Below are positions 10,976-22,671 of a stretch of 64,000 nucleotides of DNA, in pieces. Numbering within the stretch: the stretch's first letter is position 1; each line of letters starts with the position of its first letter. Below the pieces are notes generated by a model. It saw only the letters and a list, made by a program, of their open reading frames with translations. It did not search any database and was not told the origin of the DNA. This DNA comes from Heterohyrax brucei (Eukaryota; Chordata; Mammalia; Hyracoidea; Procaviidae), in assembly GCA_028571685.1 (NCBI GenBank), contig CM053143.1, forward strand, positions 138,976,829 to 139,040,828, in the 5' to 3' direction. The position numbers and the translations under genes are program-made.

Positions 10976-11239
10976 ACTTTTATTCCATCTTTATATTTCC
11001 TGTATGTTGATTTGGTGCCACATTTAAGTTACTGGCTCCCATTCTGTATGTCTTACAATACTCTGAGCTATCTATTGCAAAAGAGAATGGGGATCTCAAG
11101 AATCATTTAGAGGCCGCAAACAATATCCGAAGCATGACTATCATCTACCTCCTTGGCCAAACCTGTAAGGTGGCTCTCAAAGTCCTACAAAATGGCTTAG
11201 AATACAATGAAAGAGGAGCTGAAGAGGAAGAGACTTGTA

Positions 11240-11435
11240 AGTTGTTGTTTACTGTTAGGTGGTATTAAGTTGATTTTTCAACTCATAATGACACCGTGTA
11301 ATAGATTAGAATATCCTATAGGGTTTTTTAGGCTGTAATCTTTACAGGAGGAAAACACCCAGTGTGGGTGAGTTTGAACTACCAACCTTTCCATTTGCAA
11401 CTGAGTGCTTTAACTATCATGGCATCAGTGTTCCT
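11240..11435 (-). mobile_element. AfroSINE, long type
   Basis: Left end 'ttgttgtttactgttaggtg' resembles the RTE tail. The middle is 'taatctttacaggaggaaaa'; the head on the right is 'taactatcatggcatcagtg'. Confidence 0.75.
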
Positions 11436-12094
11436 TAAAGTATTCATAAAGTAGGGGAAAATATTCTTAAATTTTTTTTTTACTTATACCAATTATTAAG
11501 AAAAGACTGCCTTTGAATAAAACTATGTATACACATACCTTTATTTTAACAAAACAATTCAGTAGCCTAGGACGGGTGCTAACCAAATCTAACATTAAGT
11601 TAACATTAAACCATGGAATAGAACAAAATATAAATTAATGGATATATTAGTATGTAGACTTAACAAACCCAAATTAGAAACCTCAAAATAACTTTGGCTA
11701 TTCCTCTGTCATGTTCTTCTCTCCAGTTCATGCTTCATGCATGATGCATGGAGACTTAGTTATTTTCCTAAAATAAAAATAAGGTATTTCAATGTCCTCA
11801 AAGCCTTTAATGATGTTCTTGATTACCTAAACATAATGTTCCAGTGCCTTGGCGCAGCACTCAAAGCCCTTCTCCATTTGGCTGTAACTTAGCTTTTAGT
11901 TGTATTTCTTGCCAATTTTCACATCTTTCTGTTGCCCTTGTCACTCAGGAAGTTTTTGTTCCATTCACAGTTGACTCCTCAAACAAGTCTTGTTATTGTT
12001 AGGCCCTTTGCCTAAATGTTCCTTGTCAGTTCACCATCCAGCTCAACCCATCCTTCAAGCCCCAACCTAAATGATACCCTCCTTCTTTTCCCAT
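11436..12094. other. No gene recognised
   Basis: AT-rich single-copy-looking sequence; nothing that I can assign. Confidence 0.4.
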
Positions 12095-12300
12095 AGCCAA
12101 GTGCTACTGAGTCAATTCTAACTCATGATGATCCCAGATAAATCACAGTAGACTTGTGCTCCATAGGGTTTTATGTGGCTGAATTTTCAGAAGCAGATTG
12201 CTAGGACTTTCTTCCAAGGCACGTCTGAGAGTACTTGAACCTCTGACCTTTCAGTTAGCTGCTCAGAGCATTAATGATTTATACCACTAAGGGATTCCTC
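12095..12300 (-). mobile_element. AfroSINE, long type
   Basis: Tail 'gccaagtgctactgagtcaa', middle 'agcagattgctaggactttc', head 'accactaagggattcctc'. The left end reads AGCCAAGTGC, so it belongs to the TTGGCT-tailed group. Confidence 0.82.
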
Positions 12301-13089
12301 TGTTCCAGTAGTACATTGTTTATTTCTGAACAATAGAGTCATTTAAAACATCCAATGAATATTTTTGTCACTTGCACTGATGCCTGTAATATAACACTGG
12401 CTTGGGGCTCAAATGTTATACATCTTTTGTGACATAGGGTATGCACATAATTAAGGACCAAGAAATGTTTCATTTGAAATTACTCATAGACGGATTGTGC
12501 TTTTGACATTAATTTTCTTTGGGAAGCTAACAGTCATATCTACACTAACCACTCTGTATTTGCCTTATTTTGTGCGAGTTTAGGTGGAAATGACATGAGA
12601 AACATACACTGAATACATATATCAATCCCTCCAATAAAGGTGAGATCTGACTATTTTACAATGGAGTTTGTAACAAACATAAATCTCTCAGCCTAAATCC
12701 TCGCACCTTTAGGCTCAATATATTTCTGCAAAGGTTAAAAGTATTTTTACTACTTTTTATTTTCTTAGACAAGCCACTTCCTTTCAGAATTCTGGTTATG
12801 CCGTAATTAGCATATTGGTACAAGAATTTTGGATTCAGTGCCATACAATTTTCATTATAATTTGCAAAAACCTGGTAATTTAGTAATGCCTTTATTCTTG
12901 GTAAAACTGCATATAACACGCACTTTTAGAACACTTGGTGTAAACATTCAGCCTAAATATGACCCACTTTGGTCCATTGTACTTAGGAATTTATAAACAT
13001 AGAAATTTTCATTCCTTCTTCTGAAGAAGCCACCACATTTAATTCCCTACCCTCTTGCTTCCTCCATTAAAGCTCCTTACATCCTGTAA
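12301..13089. other. No gene recognised
   Basis: Single-copy-looking sequence. Open stretches on the minus strand at 12656-12919 show no known domain. Confidence 0.4.
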
Positions 13090-13425
13090 AGGGGGCAGCA
13101 GTGGTTCGGTTCTCACTGAGAATTCTCACTGTCCACACAGGAGACCTGGTTTCATTCCCAGCCAGTGCACCCCGTTCACAGCCACACTACCTGCCTGTCA
13201 GTAAGAAGTCTGCTTGTTGCTATGACGCTGCCCTGGTTCCAGACTAAGACAGAAGGGGAGGTCTGCTTCCGAAATTAGACCATGAAAACCCTATGGGCTA
13301 CAATGGTCTGATATACAACTGGTCATGGCGATGACATACGATTGACCAGCATTTTGTTCCATCGTGCATGGGGCCACCATGTGTTGGGAGCTGATGCAAT
13401 GGCAGCTAATAGTAACAATACCATA
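13090..13425 (+). mobile_element. Composite tRNA-Gly-like/RTE SINE
   Basis: Head 'gcagtggttcggttctcac' with A box-like start and 'ggagacctggtttcattcc' B box resembles tRNA-Gly. The middle has 'tgcttgttgctatgacgctg' and 'ccagactaagacagaagggg', as in the RTE 5' end. The tail is 'ccatgtgttgggagctgatg' and 'ggcagctaatagtaacaata'. It shares its design with 24676, 51650 and 61904. Confidence 0.8.
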
Positions 13426-13859
13426 GCTTGTAAAAGGAACTGCAGAATTGCTTTTCTAGCTCCAAAATTAAGGAGACACAAACAACAGCTAAGGGTGTCC
13501 ATCAGGCAAAGACCAGGTTCAAGAAGCCACCCCTTACTGCTATCTGGAGAATCAAAGAATGTTACTACTGCAGATGAGCTTGGGGCAAGAGTCAGTATCT
13601 ATAGGTGCCAAGCAGGAAACATGTGTGTGGGAGCAGGCTGCTGGATAAAAGGGGAGGCCGCTAATGGATGTCATACCTCATACCCTGTACGAGGGGCAAA
13701 CATGGATCTATCTACCCAAATGACAGTTGCTGGGTATTGCCCACAATATCAACTTTTCTAAGACAAGCTGAAAATCTATAACTTTGTGAAATCTCCCTAT
13801 GTGGAAACAATTTCATTTCCAAATGTCAGGTAGGCCCAGGCAAAACAAATCTGTAGATT
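13426..13859. other. No gene recognised
   Basis: Contains a 139-codon plus-strand open stretch starting in the composite SINE at 13342. It has no recognisable domain and starts inside a repeat, so I do not call a gene. Confidence 0.4.
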
Positions 13860-14850
13860 GGAAGAGTCTCTTCAAAGACGGTGCTGGGAAAATGGAATTT
13901 ACACATGCAGAAAAAGAAATCAGGATACGTGCCTTCCTTACACCACACACAGAGCCAACCTCAGAGCCAACTCAGAGCAACCTTATAGACAGAGTGGGAC
14001 TGCCCCATAGAGTTTCCAAGGAGCACCTGGCAGATTTGAACGGCTGACCCTCTGGCTAGCAGTTGTAGCATTTAACAGCTTTCCCACCAGGGTTGCTAAT
14101 AGCCTTTAGGAAGATGCAAATCAAAACCACAATGAGCTATCAGCTCACCACCCCTAGAAATGCAATGACAAAAACAAAACAAGTGGTGGTGAAGCTGTAG
14201 AAAAACAAGAACCTTCACCCATTGCACGTGGGAGTATAAAATGGTGCAGTCCCTGTGGAAAACAATTTGGCAGGTCCTCTAAAAGTTGAGCATACCTGCC
14301 ACTGTGGCCCAGGAAGTCCAATTCCAGGGATATACTCAGAAGTGAAGGCAGGAAAGCATTCAGAAACCTGTTATACCCATTGGGCTTCACTGCAGCACTT
14401 TCACAATTGTCAAAGAGCAAAATCAACCAAAATATACATCAATAGATAATAAGCAAAATGTTGCATATGCGTAAATGTGATGTTATCCAGCTATAAAAAA
14501 AGAAGTTCAGATGCGTGACACGATATTAGTGAACCTTAAAAACATTATGCTCAGCAAAATAAATCAGTTGCAAAAGGGCATACTATATCATCTTAAATGA
14601 AATAAGCAAATATTAGAAAACAAGGATTATTAATGGTTAACCGAGCTGGGAGGGAAAGGAAAAGAGGAAGGTTTTGTATGGGAAGCATTGAGTTTATATT
14701 AATGGTGGTAGAATATTTTGGATGGGGATAGTAATAATGCTCTCAAGACATGAAAAATTAAAATCCATGTCATTGACTTCTAAGTGTGGGAGCTGTGTTG
14801 GAGAATATTCTAGTGTGTGTATTTTCACTAAAATTTAAAAAAAAAAAAGA
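13860..14850 (+). mobile_element. Old L1 3' end (L1M-like), split by a SINE
   Basis: ORF2 remnants 'agacggtgctgggaaaatgg' (13876-) and 'gcaaatcaaaaccacaatga' (14117-), then the 3' UTR and an A-run at about 14836-14848. A SINE sits at 13968-14096 and some L1 sequence is missing across it. High divergence marks it as older than the L1s at 7182 and 52403. Confidence 0.8.
13968..14096 (-). mobile_element. AfroSINE, short type, inside old L1
   Basis: Reads 'cagagccaactcagagcaac', 'gtttccaaggagcacctggc', then head 'cccaccagggttgc'. The 3' tail is shortened. Confidence 0.8.
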
Positions 14851-14904
14851 AGAGCAAAAATCAAATAAATTGGTAGGTTGGATGTGGCCTGCTGGTCAGA
14901 CACA

Positions 14905-15365
14905 GGTTTGCAATCTCGTTGTTAGTTGCCGTGCAGCCAGCTCTGACTCATGATGACACTGTGTATAATAAATAGCGAGAAATGTGGCCTGGTCCTGTAC
15001 CATTTTGACAATCTGTTGTTAACATGCTAGAGCCCACTACTGCAGCCACAGTGTACTGTGACTTCCTTCCAGTCTAAGGGACTCATCTTACAGCACTATA
15101 TTGGACATTATCTATTGTGATCCACAGAGCTTTTATTGGTTAATTTTCAGAAGTAGATCACCAGGCCTTTCTTACTAGTCTGTCTTAGTATGGAACCTCC
15201 ACTGAGATGTGTCCACCTTGGGTGACTCTGTTGGTCTTTAAAATACCAGTGGCATAGCTTGCATGCAGACTTACAGCAACACACAATCTACCACAATGTG
15301 ACAAACTGTCAGACAGGTGGTGGGATCAACTGTAGCACTTAACCACTATGTCTCTAGGGTTGCCA
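14905..15365 (-). mobile_element. Composite AfroSINE-head/RTE element
   Basis: On the minus strand the head is 'gacatagtggttaagtgcta'. Next comes about 300 bp matching the RTE 5' end ('gtgtgttgctgtaagtctgc', 'agaaaggcctggtgatctac', 'tgctgtaagatgagtccctt'), then the RTE 3' tail ending 'cacggcaactaacaacgaga'. It joins both ends of the LINE and lacks the whole ORF. Confidence 0.85.
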
Positions 15366-15989
15366 TCCTTAGAATCCATTTACTCCACCTCTTTCACTTC
15401 ACAGATGGATAATGCATCAGCCCAGAAAAATGATTTCAGACTGCAGATTGGAAGCAAAAAGATAACAAGAACCCAGGTCTTCAGACTGACAATCCCTTTA
15501 TTATTATTCATCTTGAATTCAACCTTTTAAGCTGAGACAACTAGACAATAAGGGATGAATGAGCCTGGAAGGATGTTGCCTTATTAAGAACATGAATTCA
15601 AAGCCTTCAAAGCCCACCTGAATTCAAAGGACATCAGGATGACAAGTTCATTCCAGATCCTCTAAATTTCCTTCACATCCTCTAGAACTAGACAAGTACT
15701 TCTCTAAAAGGGCTGATCATCAGATACACCTGAGGAAGTTTATAAAACTTTTGCTTATCAACCTAGAACTAAGCAATCAGAAGCTCCTCAGCCATTTGTA
15801 TTATAAATAAACCCCCTCCATGTTCTGGAGCTCAGATGCTATAGGCTGGTGAGTCAAGTGGAGCAAAATCAAAATTCCCGATTAATCCCAATTCAAGGTG
15901 GTGAGTCTTCAACACAGGGTGGCACTACTATGTCTCTAGCCGTGTGTCAGTTCTTGCACATTTTAAAAAAGCATTTATTTACAATGTCC
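15366..15989. other. No gene recognised
   Basis: Mostly single-copy-looking. About 15720-15790 ('cagatacacctgaggaagtt') faintly resembles a MER5-type element, but too weakly to call. Confidence 0.4.
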
Positions 15990-16860
15990 TACATTTTTGT
16001 TTTCCACACTTTGTAAAAAATTTGTATTGTGCTTTAAGTGAAACTGTACAAGTCAGTTTCTCATATAAAAGTGTACGCACCAATTGTTGAGGCCCTAGTT
16101 ACCCTTCCTACGATATGACAGCACACTCCTCCTTTCTCCTCTGTATTTCCGTCCGTCTAGCCAGCTCCTGTCTCCTTCTGCCTTCTCAGTTCACTGCTGG
16201 ATAAGAGATTTCCATTTAGCCTCATGTATCTGCTTGAGCCAAGAAGAATACTTTTCATCAGTATTATTTTATGTCTTATAGATCAGTCTAATCTTTGTCT
16301 GAAGAGTTGGCTTTGAGAATGGTTTTAGTTCTGGGGTAACAAAGAGACCAGGGTCCATGTCTTCTGGGAACCCTCCAGTCACAGTCAAACCATCAGATCT
16401 GATCTTTTCATGTGTTTGAATTCTGCACGCCACTTTTCTCCCATTCCATCTGGGGACACTACTGTGTTCCCTGTGAGGGAGGTCATTGGTGGTAGCTGAG
16501 CACCATCTCGTTCTTCCAGTCTCAGGTTGATGGAGTCTCTGGATTATACGGCCCTTTCTGTCTCTGAGGCTCATGTTTTCCTGTCTTTGGTGTTCTTCCT
16601 TCTCCTTTGCTCCAGGTGGGTTGGGACCAATTGATGTCGCTTAGATGGCAGATTGGTAATTTTTAATATCCCAGATGTCACTCATGAAAATGGAATGCAA
16701 AACATTTTTTTAATAAACTTTGCTATGCCACTTGGCCTAGATAGCCCCTGAAACCATGATCCCCAGAACCCACGCCCCCCACCCCCTACTCCTCTACTCC
16801 TCAAAGTATTTGGCTGTATTCATGACACTTCTTAGCTTTTTGCTCAGTCCAGTCACATTT
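15990..16860 (-). mobile_element. L1 3' UTR fragment, long class
   Basis: Shares the order of blocks with 30587, 39540-40511 and 52403-53380: 'ttaagtgaaactgtacaagt', 'tttgtctgaagagttggctt', 'agaccagggtccatgtcttc', 'caggtgggttgggaccaatt', 'atcccagatgtcactcatga'. No ORF2 remains. Confidence 0.7.
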
Positions 16861-17417
16861 TTTGCACACTTTTGAGGAATTAAAACAAAGCAGAAAAAAG
16901 AAAAATTATCTGCGTTGAGGTAAAACTTCTGCTCTCCAATAGTACTGGCTGGTGCACGATACTTTTATTCAGTCATGAACCTGTACAGCTGCAATGTACT
17001 ACTTAATTAAATCATGAATGATAAATTCCTCATAAATTATACTTAAACAGTTTGTAATTTTGATAGTTCTCTTTTCTTTTCTTTACTATAATCTGTAAAC
17101 ATTTAAGTGGAAGCCATGAATTAGATTTCAAAATAGATGAGTAAATTTAGACTGTGACATTCATTTTCACAGCATCCCAGTTTATTTTAAGGGACAATTA
17201 GTAGCACTTGTAAAAAATGTATCTAATTGCTAGGCTAAATCAAACTTCACAATATTGGATGTTTTTACCCTCATCAGTCCTAGGAGTTTTTTTCTGTTCC
17301 CAATGACCAAAACAATAAGGAAATAGAGGCAAAATATAAAAGTCTAAAATAGAAATGCTTACAATTAATTTAATTATCTTTTTTTTTTTTTTTTTTTGAA
17401 ATTATCATTTTTAAATT
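16861..17417. other. No gene recognised; poly-T run
   Basis: AT-rich single-copy-looking sequence with a T run at about 17380-17397. The run may be the A-tail of an unrecognised minus-strand insertion. Confidence 0.35.
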
Positions 17418-17530
17418 GCCAGCCAGCCAGCCAAGTGCGGTCGAGTGGGATCCAACTCATGGCGACCCTAGGGGCCAGGGTAGAACTGACCCCCAGAGTA
17501 TTCAAGGAGCGCCTGAGGTTTAACTGGGCC
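17418..17530 (-). mobile_element. AfroSINE with (GGCT)n tail, truncated
   Basis: Left end is 'gccagccagccagccaagtg', i.e. a CACTTGGCTGGCTGGC tail on the minus strand. It continues 'ggatccaactcatggcgacc' and 'attcaaggagcgcctgaggt'. It is the longer relative of the tail-only copies. Confidence 0.8.
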
Positions 17531-17601
17531 AATAACTCATTTCTAGGCCTCATAAATCACTTCTTGTTTTGACCCTACAGTTCACAAATTGGAGACCTGG
17601 G

Positions 17602-17750
17602 AGTTCACTGATTAAAAGCTTGACTGCTAACCAAAAGATCTACAGTTTGAATCTATCAACCACTCCTTGGAAACTCTATGGGGCAGTTCTACCCTGTCCT
17701 ATAGGACCACTGTAAGTCAGAATCAACTTGAGAGCAATGGGTTTTTGTTG
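17602..17750 (+). mobile_element. AfroSINE, short type
   Basis: 'gactgctaaccaaaagatct', 'ccactccttggaaactctat', 'gggcagttctaccctgtcct', and the tail 'gagagcaatgggtttttg'. Confidence 0.87.
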
Positions 17751-17756
17751 ACGTAT

Positions 17757-17972
17757 TAGGCCTAGATGGCACAAACAGTTAAGTATCCCACTACTAACAG
17801 AAAGGCTGGAGCTTCAAACTACCCAGAGAATCCTTGGAAGTAAGGCCTGGTGATCTCCTTCGAAAAAGTCACAGCCTTGAAAACCTATGGAGCATAGTTC
17901 TATTGTGACATGCACACGAGGTGGCCATGAGTTGAGATCAATTTGGTGGCAACTGGCTTGGTTTGGTTTTTC
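17757..17972 (+). mobile_element. AfroSINE, long type
   Basis: Head 'ggcctagatggcacaaacag', long-type block 'gtaaggcctggtgatctcct', tail 'gtggcaactggcttggtttg'. Confidence 0.83.
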
Positions 17973-18837
17973 CCACATATTGCCAAAGTACTTCCTGGTC
18001 AAATGTAACTTGAATCTCTTCAGTATATCAAGCTCAAGCTATTTTTTAGTTTTATTATTATTATTTTTTTATTGTTTGGGGCCTAAACTTGTTTTCAAAC
18101 GTCTAAAAGTTAAAACTCAGATTTCTATAATGCTGCCCCTGCTGCTAACCTGTCATTAACTGGTAGGATACACAGTTGAACTTGTCTTATCTGGGCACTA
18201 GTTATTCACCAGCTTCCAAAGCACGTGGCCCAGTAAGATGTAGATGTTGCCTATACACTGCCAGCTGGGGCATGGTGCTCTTGAATAATCATGGGGGCAG
18301 TTAGCTTGGTCTTGAGAGGAAGAAATCAATTGAAATTATTTTTCCCTGTCCAGAATTAAACAGTATAGAAGATCTTAAGAGTGAATAATTTCTATCTGAA
18401 CCACTTCCAGCTGTAACATTTGCAGAAAGATTTGATCAAATTTCTGAAGAACTAACCAGAACTAACTCCATATTAATGTTGTACTAATATTCCCTGAGTT
18501 GATTCTTCATTTCTGATGGATTTTCTGATGGAATTCTATATTTGCCTAGTTAAAAAATTACTATTATTTTCAGTACAAATATATTGGAGCAAATTCTTTC
18601 TGTAAGTATGAACTGTTAGCAATAGGATGCCATATAGCCTCAGGAAATGGATAGGACATGCCCCTCCCTAGGGACAGTTGCTACCAAACTTCAGCCCCAT
18701 GTGCCTTGTGGCAAAAAGGACCCCAAATGGCCACATCTTCTGGCTTTTTAAGAAAAGTGACACTGACAATTTTATATGGAATTTCTTGATTATTAATATT
18801 ATACACAACTAACTAAAAGAAAATTTTTTAAAAATTT
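17973..18837. other. No gene recognised
   Basis: Single-copy-looking, AT-rich, with an interrupted ATT repeat near 18050-18070. Confidence 0.4.
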
Positions 18838-18988
18838 GCACATAGTAAAGTACTATGGCTGCTAAAAGACTGGCCGTTCGAATCCACCAGGAGCTCCTTG
18901 GAAACTCTGTGGGGCAGTTCTACTCTGTCTTGTAGGGTCGCTATGAGTCAGAATGGGCACGATGGCAACAGTGTGGCTTTAGTTTTGG
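18838..18988 (+). mobile_element. AfroSINE, short type
   Basis: 'ggctgctaaaagactggccg', 'ccaccaggagctccttggaa', 'tctgtcttgtagggtcgcta', tail 'gcaacagtgtggctttagtt'. Confidence 0.88.
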
Positions 18989-19054
18989 TCACCAGGTCAA
19001 ATAAGACCCTTCTGTGGGCTACTTCTAATTTCACAATAACCATTTCCCTGAGGG

Positions 19055-19509
19055 TGTTTTAGTCACCTAGTACTGCTTTAACAGAAAATACCATGAGTGG
19101 AAGCCTTCATGAAGAAAAATTTTATTGCCAAGTCTGGAAAGCCACAAATCCATTCACAAGTTATAAGTCCATTCAAGAACAGAAATTATCACAGTCCAGT
19201 AGGCTGAGTCCAAGTTCAAGGAGAGAATATTGGCACAGGAACCTCAGATCCAAAGGACGTGCTCTGCTCTCAGTGCTGCTTTCTCAGTGGTGTGAGGTTC
19301 CCGATTTACTCTGTCCACTTCTCTCCCTCATACCCCACAAGCTGGCAGCTTGATTATGGCCTCGCCAGAACAACTGCCATCCATTCACCTTCATCAATAT
19401 CACAGAGGCAGGATTCACAACACATGGGAGGAATGGCACCATACTGGGACTCATAGCTGAGTCAAACTGATACATATGTTTTGTGGGGGACACAATGCAA
19501 TCCAGGACA
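19055..19509 (-). mobile_element. Solo LTR, MaLR/ERVL type (family shared with 45790 and 50199)
   Basis: Minus strand starts TGTCCTGGATTGCATTGTG (19509) and ends ...CTGTTAAAGCAGTACTAGGTGA to CA (19055). The body carries 'aaagccacaaatccattcac' and 'ggaacctcagatccaaagga'. No internal region is attached. No clean 5-bp TSD is seen. Confidence 0.7.
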
Positions 19510-19920
19510 GTGGATTTATAGTCTCGATGCTAAGTCAATTTAGAAATTCATCCTGAATAGCTTTCATGTCTAATAGACATAGAGACATAGATATACAGAT
19601 GTATAAATGTGTGTGTATAAGGCTGTATGTGCCAAGGACAGTTTCAGATTAGATACTGGAGTCATAACAGTAAACAAAACAGGCAAAATCAAGCTTACAT
19701 TCCAGCATACATTAATATTAATGTATTTATGGAAATCACAAATGACAATCATAAGGAATTGGAGAGCCAAAGAAAATCTGAATGAAATATAGAACTAGGT
19801 GATTTTAATAGATACTTCAGTATGATTTTGAGAGTTTAATCAAAGTAAAACTTTTAAAATGGGCTGCTTTATAGAAAAGACAGCTGTGTTAATAACCCCA
19901 TGCTGGAATAAAGTGTTGAT
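19510..19920. repeat. Old repeat remnant, unassigned
   Basis: 'gtgccaaggacagtttcaga' to 'aagcttacattccagcatac' (19628-19710) matches the generic mammalian repeat that recurs at 20360, 31320 and 61740. The remainder is unassigned. Confidence 0.4.
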
Positions 19921-19921
19921 T

Positions 19922-20353
19922 AACTTTGATGGTTGATGTTATATGTCAACTTGGCTACACTATGATTCTTAGAGGTTCAGCAGACACTGGAGTGATGACT
20001 CTTTCATAATGTCATGTAGTGTAACCACTTACTATTTTGTGATCTTATGTAAGCAGCCAGTCAGCTGAAAGGGGCATTCTTTTAGGCATGTGACTTGTCC
20101 ACAATACATAAATGGATGTTCTGGAAAGGCTCACTCTCTCTCTTTAAACCTTACTTCCAACTGAACAACCTTATTTTCAATTCTTGGGACATAAACCTAT
20201 GGAAATCTTCAGCTTGTCACCTGATCTGCAGGTTTGGGACTTGCTGGCTCCTACAACAGCATGGATTATTTCCTTAAGGTAAAACTCTGTGTGTACTCAT
20301 ACTTACATGTGTGTTTCACTGGTTGTGCTCCTCTGGAAAGCCCAGGTTAAGAC
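19922..20353 (+). mobile_element. Solo LTR, MLT2-like (ERVL)
   Basis: Begins 'tgatggttgatgttatatgt' 'caacttggct' and ends 'tgtgctcctctggaaagccc' 'aggttaagaca', the typical ends of MLT2/ERVL LTRs. Length is about 430 bp. No internal region is seen. Confidence 0.65.
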
Positions 20354-20359
20354 ATCCAT

Positions 20360-21200
20360 TTGAAAAAATACCCATTGAGTCCCTAATATGTGCCAAGTGC
20401 CTTGCTAGACATATATGATACAATGATGAACAAGAAAATCTGATTTTAGTCCTCTGTATTCAATTTCAGAAACACTGGTGCTACATCTGTTAACCCAAAA
20501 GTTGGCAGTTCAAATCTGCCAGGCACTCCTTGGAAACCTTATGAAGCAGTTTTACTCTGTCCTATGGGGTTCCTATAAGTTGGAATCAACTTGACAGCAA
20601 TGGGTTTTTGGTTGGTTGATTGGTTTTTTATATTCAATTGCAGTAAGCAGAAAATGAATTTAAAAAATTAACAATAATGACAAATTGTGATAGATAATAT
20701 AAAAGTACTAACATACCAAGAAAAAAAAAAAGGAGGAGGAGAAGCCTAATTTAAAAAAGGATAATCAGTGACATTCTCCCTGAGGAAGTGACAATTAAGC
20801 TGCAGCCTAAAGAAAGAGAAGGAGAAAGAATTAGCATGTACAAAGATCCTGAGGCCTGAAAGAGCTTACTTAAGGAACTGAAGTCTAGTGGGGTTAGAGA
20901 ATAAGGGACTGAACCTAGAAGAACAAGCAGGGGCCAGATCACACAAGGCCATAGATCCATAGTAAGAGCTTTGGGTTTATCCTAACAGCAAGGGACATTA
21001 TTGTAAAATTTTGGTCAGAGGTGTGGCATGACCTGATTTTATTAATACACTTCGTGAACATCCCTCTGGCTGCTGTGTACTCCAAAAACAGGTGGGAAGT
21101 TGGCAAAACCTTGACACAGGGACATCAATTAGAAGACCGTTGTAGACAGTAATCTCTGTAAGAGATGACAGTTGACTGCCCTAGGACAGTGCCATTGACA
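20360..21200 (+). repeat. Old mammal-wide repeat, family not named, split by a SINE
   Basis: Blocks 'gtccctaatatgtgccaagt', 'gatcctgaggcctgaaagag', 'gcaggggccagatcacacaa' and 'ctggctgctgtgtac' follow the order of a widespread old mammalian repeat. The same blocks recur at 31320-32340. The SINE at 20470-20630 interrupts it. Confidence 0.5.
20470..20630 (+). mobile_element. AfroSINE, short type, with 13-bp TSD
   Basis: 'ttaacccaaaagttggcagt', 'ccaggcactccttggaaacc', tail 'gacagcaatgggtttttggt'. The TSD is 'tattcaatttcag' at 20457-20469 and 'tattcaattgcag' at 20631-20643 (one mismatch), giving exact borders. Confidence 0.93.
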
Positions 21201-22097
21201 TAGAAAGAAGAGAGGAGACTCACATAGATTTTATTTCAAGGGTTTTCCCTTAACTGCCAAGCCTGTTTGTTCGCTTATTCTTCTTCTTTGTTTTAGAGGA
21301 GTAAAAATCACTATGTTAAAAGTCAACCATATCTTCTGATACAGAAAGTCAGTGCAGGAAATATAATACAGGTTACTTCTTCCTATTAATAATCTCTGTA
21401 AATTGACTTCCACTGGGTTTAAGTCCACAAAGATAAAAATCAGGGGCACGATCCTGCCTGCAGAGTATCTCCATAAATACCAAAAGTTTGGGTCACCAGA
21501 AATTCTTTGGCTTCTAAAAGATACGAGCAGTACGATTGGCCCTCTTATCAAAACAGTGTGTGCATTTGTTTTATTGCTTAGGTCTTTAAGAAAAAAATCC
21601 CTGACACCAAAGTTGCAGAAGAAACTTGACTGTGACCCTTAGCCAAATAAAATGAACAAGGAGTTACTCTTGGAGAAAGTTTAAATGAGTCCAAAAAAAT
21701 TGCCTTGCTATGTGACTTGGTATTTCTGTAGATTGTTTATTTTTTCACTTGGTGTGATAAGAAACTAGTGAAGTTGGCCTGAACCCCATGGGGCAGTATC
21801 CCTAATAAACTGGGCTTGAAAATGAAGCACACTTGAAAAGAAAAATCAAAGTAAACATGTGATGTTTTCTCAACTTAATACAGAGGGAGGATCAAGGAGC
21901 AGAGAAAGGGGATTGGGGCAATAGCTGTCAGGCTGGAGCATGACCTCTGGGGACAGAATGGTCTCAGAGGCCCACACTCCATATCTCCAAGTCTAAGTAG
22001 TGTCATCCAGCTTTGTCCTGACAGTTCTTGTCTTCTTCAACCCTTTCTAGTAAGTGCGTGCCAGACGGGGATGGCCTTGGGAGAGAGAAACAGGGCG
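21201..22097. other. No gene recognised
   Basis: Single-copy-looking sequence. A minus-strand open stretch of 106 codons at 21231-21551 overlaps a plus-strand one, with no domain in either. Confidence 0.4.
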
Positions 22098-22295
22098 AGG
22101 ACCCCTGGGTGGTGCAAATGGTTAATGTTCTGAGCCCCTAACCAAAAGGTTGCCAGTTCCAGTCCACCCAGAGCTCCTCAGAAGAAAGTCCGGGCAATCT
22201 GCCTCCAACCCATTAACAGTCCTCTAGAGCACAGTTACACAGACACATGTGGGGTTCCCATGAGTTGGAATCAACTCAATAGCAACTGTTTTAAT
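22098..22295 (+). mobile_element. AfroSINE, long type
   Basis: Head 'acccctgggtggtgcaaatg', middle 'aagtccgggcaatctgcctc', tail 'gggttcccatgagttggaat' and 'caatagcaactgtttta'. Confidence 0.85.
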
Positions 22296-22671
22296 GTGGG
22301 AAAAGTGGCATATTTGTAAGGATTAGAACTTTGGAAACTCCCCAAGCTTTAAGCCTTTTTTATTTTTTGACCCATCGTGGTAGGGGTAAGAGAACTTTTA
22401 GTAACTTATATTTCTAGATTAAAAAAGAATTGTGAAGAGATCATATAATGCATGAAGAGTTCAAAGTACCTCACCTTACCTTCACCTTCCCTTACCTTCA
22501 AATGAGGCCCAGAATTAAAACACTCCTTTGGCTAATCTCTGGAATAAATTTTCCTAAATCTCTCTACTCTCCACTTGGTTCTCTATCTACTCTCCACTTG
22601 TTTCCTTGTACCCTTTCCAACCCTAAACCCGTAATGCCTATTTATCATGTGTTAGAGAAAGCAAAAAAGGC
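22296..22671. other. No gene recognised; local CT-rich near-repeats
   Basis: 'ctctactctccacttggttc' (22562-) is followed about 25 bp later by 'tctactctccacttgtttcc', a short tandem near-duplication. Nothing else was assigned. Confidence 0.4.

Noticed and set aside
13342-13761. 139-codon plus-strand open stretch as a gene
   Set aside because: It starts within a composite SINE and has no recognisable domain.
15720-15790. MER5-type DNA transposon
   Set aside because: Only a weak, partial resemblance to the family; not enough to annotate.
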